From Pezizomycotina sp. ARF18 (taxonomy: Eukaryota > Ascomycota), in assembly GCA_002224055.1 (NCBI GenBank), contig AZLU01000364.1, forward strand, positions 1-25,438: DNA of 25,438 bases, read 5' to 3'. Both the position numbers and the translations under genes were made by a program. Under the pieces are notes generated by a model, which was not told the origin of the DNA, did not search any database, and was given only the letters and a program-made list of their open reading frames with translations. This document shows, one piece after another, positions 20,156-25,438 of the stretch (positions are counted from its first letter, which is position 1; each line of letters opens with the position of its first letter).

Positions 20156-22479
20156 GCTACTAATATATATATATAATACCTAGTACGCCTAGTATAGGCC
20201 TTATAGGCTAATCTTAGTCCTATATACTTTATAGCTATCGTAGTAATATTTTATTACCGCTTCTAGAGATCCGCCTTTTACGCTTAGTATTAGTATAAGT
20301 AGCGTATAATATATTAGCCTATTATAACTAGCGTACTAAGCGTATCTAAAAAAAATTTACTATATTTAATTAGTAGTCGAGACCTGGCTACGGCTATACG
20401 TTAGAAGATAGCTATAATAACGTCTAGATATATAATTAGACGCGGCTATAGCCTCTATAAGATATATAAGCGAGATTATTATTAGATAATAGACTTCTAG
20501 CTAAAGTAAAACTACTTAATATATGAGTAAAGATAGTTAAATTATATATAGAAGTATATATAGTTATAGACTTTTTACGTAGAAGAGGTATTATTCCGTC
20601 TATCTACTCTGTAGACTAGGCTAGTTTAGACGCGTAAGGCGCTACGACGATAGAGAGTATAACTCGACTAATAACTAAATTATTAGATAGGAAAATAAAA
20701 GTAAAAGATTCTACGCCGTTTAATAAAGATAGAAAGTAGCTTATTAACTTATTATATAGCTATATACCCTTTTTAGGGTTAATACTAGCCGTTATAGAGA
20801 ACTAGATAAGGTTAATATTATACTTTTATATCTAGAAGGTACGGTATTAGAGTAGTCTAGGGCTATTAAGAGAAGTAGACGAAGGATAAAGTACCGCTAA
20901 AGGAACTTAAATTATTTATAATACTCTTAAAACGCTTAGAACCTAATTTAGAGAGATTAATAAGATTAAGAAAATAACGGACGCGCTACTAATAATTATA
21001 TAGAAGGGATCTTATAGCTAGTACGTAGTAGAATTCTAAATACTAGCTATAAAACTCTTAGATTAGTTATTAAGTACGTTAGTACGTATATTTTAAAAAG
21101 GATTAAAGAAGAAGATAAAGTACTTCTTAATAGCGATAGGGATAATATATAAAAAAAACCTATAAAAACTAATTATAGTAGCGGTAAGAATAGATAATAA
21201 CCTATAAAAAGTAAAAATATACTAGTTATAGAAAAGCTAAATAAGCTACGCTTTATAAAAGTAAAAGGATTTATATAGCCTATAGCCTATAGAGTTAGGC
21301 GCGCTAATAACTATAAAAGAAAAGATTTAAAAAAGAAAAAAAAATAAATACTATATATACGATACTAAAAGATATATATAAATATATATATAGATTTTAA
21401 TACCTTAAGAGAAGTAATAATTAGATAGACTACGTAAAAGAAAAGCGCTAAGACCGTAGTAAAATTATAAAAAGAGCGAAAAAAAGTAGAGAAAATAGCT
21501 CGATAGATTTAAGCAAATTAAAATAAAAAAATAAAACGAACGACGATAATAGCTAGTTACTTATCTTAATTAACTATATCTTAAAGATTTTATAGAGGTT
21601 AATTAACGTCTTTAAAAAAATAATAAGCGGAGACTTCGCTTAATTAATAACTCTAGTAAGCTCTAAAGACGATAATAGACTATTAACCGTCTATATTTAA
21701 ACTATACTTTATAATTAGACTTAATTAGTATAATTATAAGATAAATAGTAGTATAGTCTATAGTAGATAACGAAGTATTTTTTTTATTTATCTTAAAAAT
21801 CTTTATTAAAAAAATAGATATTTCGCTTTTAAAATATATAAGACTATTCTTCTCTAAAATATTAACGACGAGTTAATACTATAAGATAGTATAACTTATT
21901 TTATAATACTAATATCGATAAAAATAGAAAATTACTAAAAAACTCTAGTATTTTACGTTATCTTAAGTTAGTCGCTACGACGTAATTCTAAGAATCCTAT
22001 AACTAAAAAGTACATACTAGCTATAGATTAGTAAGAGAATACTCTAATCTTATTAAAGACTACCTTAAAAAAATTAAAAAAAGTATAGTAGGCGTAGGAA
22101 AGACTAAATAGTATAAAATATAGTAGAGAGCGTACCGCCTCCGCTAGTATTAATAGATATAAAGGCTATAAAAATAATAATATAACTATTACTATATTTA
22201 ATAAGGTAAATTATTTTAATATCCCCTTTTAAAAGTAGCTATAATTAAGATAATTAACTAAGTAAAAATAAAAAAGATAAGCCGTTATAGTTCTAACTAT
22301 ATATAAAAAATTCTAATAACTCTTTAAAAAAGGTAGCCGATAATTACTAGACTACTAACTATAGGACTATATAATATTATTAAAGATAAAAAGTAATCGC
22401 CGTATAGCCCTATATACCCGCTAATAAAATAAAAACTAAAGATATTACGTAAATACTTACGGAAAATCTAACTAAAAGT

Positions 22480-22890
22480 TTATTAGCCTTAATATTACCG
22501 GTAAAAATATTAATACTATTTATAAAAAAAAAGATAGAGGACTTTACCTATATATAGACTACCGCGGCCTTAAAATACTAAAAGAATTAGTACGCGCTTT
22601 ATTAATTAAAAAGCTTATAGATAGCTTAGAGGCTAAATACTTTATTAAGCTTAACTTTTAAAGTATCTAACCTTATTAGACATCGCTAAAAAAAAAAGTA
22701 AAAACCGTTTTCTATATTAGATATAGTTATTTTAAATATTAATTATATTATTTAGCCTAACTAACGCGCCGGTATCCTTTTAATCATTAATAAATAAAAT
22801 TCTATAATCTTATTTAGATAGATTTATTATAGTTTACTTAGACGATATCTTAATATACTTATTAACGCTAAAGAAGTATAAGAGGTATAT
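22480..22890 (+). pseudogene. Reverse transcriptase remnant of the Gypsy element
   Basis: Readable blocks in order are a Lys-Lys-Asp-rich segment followed by IDYRGLK (about 22530-22580), LIDSLEAKYFIKLNF (about 22616-22661), FSLTNAPVSF with a stop where Gln is expected (22752-22784), and YLDRFIIVYLDDILIY (about 22813-22860). The active-site YLDD is at 22835-22846. Its two Asp codons survive, since GAC/GAT are poor RIP targets, but the surrounding frame has several stops. Confidence 0.85.
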
Positions 22891-24129
22891 AAAAAAGTAC
22901 TAAAAAAGCTTTAGAAAAACTCTCTATATATTAAAAGAAAAAAATATATATTTTACGTAAAGAAATAGATTTTCTAAACGCTATAATAAATAAAGATAAT
23001 ATTAAGATAAATTCTAATAAAATAAAAGCGATATAAAGCTAGCCTAAACTAATAAATCTAATAAAATTATAAATATTCCTAGAATTTATAAATTTACCGA
23101 CGATTTATACCTAGATATAGCTAAATCTATTCCCTCTAATAGAGCGAATAAAAAAAAATATTATATTTATATAGAATAAGACTATAAGAAAACGCGATAA
23201 AGAAGCTAAATAAATATTTAAAGCGCGGATTAGAATCGTATTAAGCTTCTTTAAATTATTTAGATAAATAATCGTCGACCGAGAACTAATATATTAAATT
23301 TTAAATATAGCTATATACGTCTTATAGAAATAAAATAATAGAAATTTTTAACCTATAGCCTTTTATAGTAGAAAAATATCCTCGGCGAAGAGAAACTATA
23401 AAATTTACGATAAAGAACTTCTAGCTATAAAAAAGCGTTTTAAAAATAGAGAGTTTATTTATTAGATATAAGCTTTAAAGTTATAATATACTCTTAAAAA
23501 CCTAGAGTATTTTATATAATTAAAGTATTAAATAGCTATTAAGTCGCTAATCTACATAACTAATAAAGTTAACTTTATAATCTAACTTACCGCTCTAAAA
23601 GCTAAAATAAAATAGTAAACACGCTATTAAAAGAGTAAATTATATACTAAAAGATAAAGAAAGCGTACTAAAATACCGCCTTATTATAACTAAATAAATT
23701 TTTATAACGATAAAATTAACTCCTTAGTAAAACCCTAATAAAAATAATCTTATTTTTATATAAAAAAATCTAAAGAGCGTATAAAAAGAATAAAAAGCTA
23801 TAAAAGTCTTTAAAGTACTATAAAAAAAACTAAAAAGAAGCGAATAAAGAGCTTTAAATACGTGGAAAATAGCCTACTACCTTTAAAAAACGCGTCTACG
23901 TACCGCGAATATAAAATTATAAAAAACGATAATAAAAGAGGTATATAATAACCTATTAAGCGGTTATTTTAAAATCGCTAGAACTATAAAGCTACTAGCG
24001 GGCGCTATTTCTTTTAAAAATAAACCGCGTAATAGCGAAGTATATTACTAGCTACCCTATACTAGAGATAAATAAGATAATATATAAAATTAGAGCGAAT
24101 TATAACCTCTACCATACTTATATAGCCCT

Positions 24130-24270
24130 AAAGCTTAATTACGATAGACTTTATTACTAAACTATCCTAACTATTAATTTAGCTCTTTTAAACTCTTTAT
24201 TATATAACGCTATATTTATAGTAGTAATAGACTAATAAAGTACGCGTACTATATACTATATAAAAAGAAG
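24130..24270 (+). pseudogene. Integrase core remnant of the Gypsy element
   Basis: ITIDFITKLS at about 24138-24167 matches the first catalytic Asp block of Gypsy integrases (usually DFITGLP). FIVVID followed by two stops at about 24216-24240 matches the VVVDRLSK block. Stops sit where Arg/Leu/Gln codons are expected. Confidence 0.75.
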
Positions 24271-25009
24271 GCGAATAGTAAGACGCTTACTTACCTATTT
24301 ATAATATATATAATAGCTAACTACGGCCTTTTAGACGATATTACTATAAATTAAGGATACTAATTCTTTTTAAAATTTACTAAAAGCCTAATAGAGTATA
24401 TAGATATACGCTAATAGTTATTAACAATATTTTACCCCTAGACTAATAATAAACTAAGCGCTAAAATTAGATATTAAAATTATCTACGCGTATACTATAT
24501 CTATAAATAGAATAACTAGATCGACCTACTTCTACTAGCTTAGTTTACGTAATAATAATTTAAAATGACCTTAACTTAACTTATACTCTTCTTTATAAAT
24601 TAAAGATATATTTAAGATAGTCCGTAGATTAAAATCTAATAATTAACGCTTTTAGCGTAGAGAATAATAAAGCGTATATAAAGTACGTATAACGCGCTTA
24701 AAAGATAACTTAAAAAGTAAAAATAATAAAAGCGAGTTACTAATTAAAAAAAAGTATTAACGCCGATCTTTAAAATTAAAGAGGCGGTATAGCTAAAGTA
24801 TAAATATATTAAGACGAAGCGGCCTAGTAAAAAACTAGATAAAAAGTTCTAGGCCCCTTTAAAATTATTAAAATAAATTAACCCGTAATATATAAGTAAT
24901 ACTATTCTCTAAAATAAATCTATAATATCTTTTATATTTTCTACTACGTAAGGTTAATTTAGTAAATAGTACGATATACTAATAAACAATTATATATGTA
25001 GACGGCGAG

Positions 25010-25180
25010 GAGGAATAGAAAATAAAAAGATTTTAACGTATCGGCTATAGAAGAAATACTCTAAAAAGGGGTATTAAGGCCTAAATATTAAATACTAGTA
25101 TACGCTAAAAGGGCTAGGACGATATTTATAATATATAGGAGCTAGAAGCCTATCTATTATATACTTAAGATAAATTAGAA
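25010..25180 (+). pseudogene. Chromodomain remnant at the integrase C-terminus
   Basis: At about 25096-25145 a frame reads TLKGLGRYL, preceded by a stop plus Tyr and followed by a stop, TyrIleGly and AlaArgSerLeu. This aligns with the chromodomain consensus YLVKWKGxGPExxTWEPxxxL, with Trp codons turned to TAG/TAA. It places the element among chromoviruses, whose chromodomains direct integration to heterochromatin. Confidence 0.7.
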
Positions 25181-25231
25181 AATTTAAAGAAAAAATAAAA
25201 AAAGAACTAAATTAAATATCATTTATTATAA

Positions 25232-25238
<7 letters not shown>

Positions 25239-25261
<23 letters not shown>
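25239..25261. repeat. A23 run downstream of the Gypsy pol remnant
   Basis: A mononucleotide run of 23 A just past the chromodomain remnant, followed by AT-rich sequence to the window end. It may mark the untranslated stretch before the 3' LTR. Confidence 0.6.
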
Positions 25262-25262
<1 letters not shown>

Positions 25263-25438
25263 AGAGAATAAAAACGCGAGCTAACTACGATAAGATAATA
25301 AATATAATAAACTAAAATACCGTTTATCTAAAGACTAGCTATTATAGTAGTACGCTTAAGCTTATAATTTAAGGACTTAGAAAGATAATTAAGAGGACGA
25401 TAGATATAAACGGCTAAGTACTGTTAATAATTATAAAA

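Larger units (their letters stand above)
20007..25438 (+). mobile_element. RIP-degraded Ty3/Gypsy chromovirus LTR retrotransposon, partial
   Basis: A plus-strand Gypsy element whose domain order is reverse transcriptase (about 22480-22860), integrase (about 24130-24270) and chromodomain (about 25010-25180). This is the order of chromoviruses. Every frame is broken by TAA/TAG codons of the kind produced from CAA, CAG and TGG by RIP, and CpA/TpG are almost absent. The left edge is inferred from the TG-starting islet. Gag and protease should lie at 20400-22400 but no motif survives. The 3' LTR is beyond the window. The copy cannot be active. Confidence 0.8.

Noticed and set aside
1-25438. CRISPR arrays, bacterial operons or a biosynthetic cluster
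   Set aside because: No regularly spaced repeats, no prokaryotic gene organisation, and the genes belong to unrelated housekeeping pathways.

Overview
The window is nuclear DNA of a filamentous ascomycete (Pezizomycotina; probably Sordariomycetes, an impression from gene style rather than a demonstrated placement). The reasons are short GT-AG introns of about 50-330 nt with CTAAC/CTGAC-type branch sites, housekeeping genes of fungal type, and alternating blocks of normal-composition DNA and very AT-rich, CpA/TpG-poor DNA. Such AT-rich blocks are the signature of repeat-induced point mutation (RIP) acting on transposons.

Layout from left to right. 1-205: tail of a degraded open frame, probably a transposon remnant. 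493-2104 (+): a Prx5-like peroxiredoxin in about six exons. 2853-3229 (-): a candidate small spliced gene with no recognised family. 3929-5630 (+): a mitoferrin-type mitochondrial iron carrier (Mrs3/Mrs4) in eight exons. 5631-7077: AT-rich intergenic DNA. 7078-8694: a complete RIP-degraded Tc1/mariner-like transposon with about 60-bp terminal inverted repeats. 9187-11769 (+): the epsilon subunit of eIF2B (Gcd6) in six exons. 12419-13436 (+): Vps51, a GARP tethering-complex subunit. 14292-16546 (-): a BCS1-family AAA ATPase in three exons, convergent with VPS51. 16547-18500: intergenic DNA with microsatellites and homopolymers. About 18500-25438: a large RIP-mutated island. It holds an uncharacterised AT-rich stretch, an 83-bp hairpin element, a GC-normal islet of about 150 bp, and a Ty3/Gypsy chromovirus whose reverse transcriptase, integrase and chromodomain can still be read through many stop codons. 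That element runs off the right edge.

The genes are unrelated housekeeping functions (antioxidant defence, mitochondrial iron import, translation initiation, endosome-to-Golgi tethering, mitochondrial protein translocation) and do not form a cluster. No new biosynthetic or defence system is evident.

The most consequential observation is technical. All five recognised genes are broken by single-base frame shifts, and almost every one falls in a short homopolymer that is one base too short. RIP does not make indels and eIF2B-epsilon is essential in yeast, so I read these as uncorrected consensus errors, not pseudogenes. The coordinates below are exon spans that assume this.
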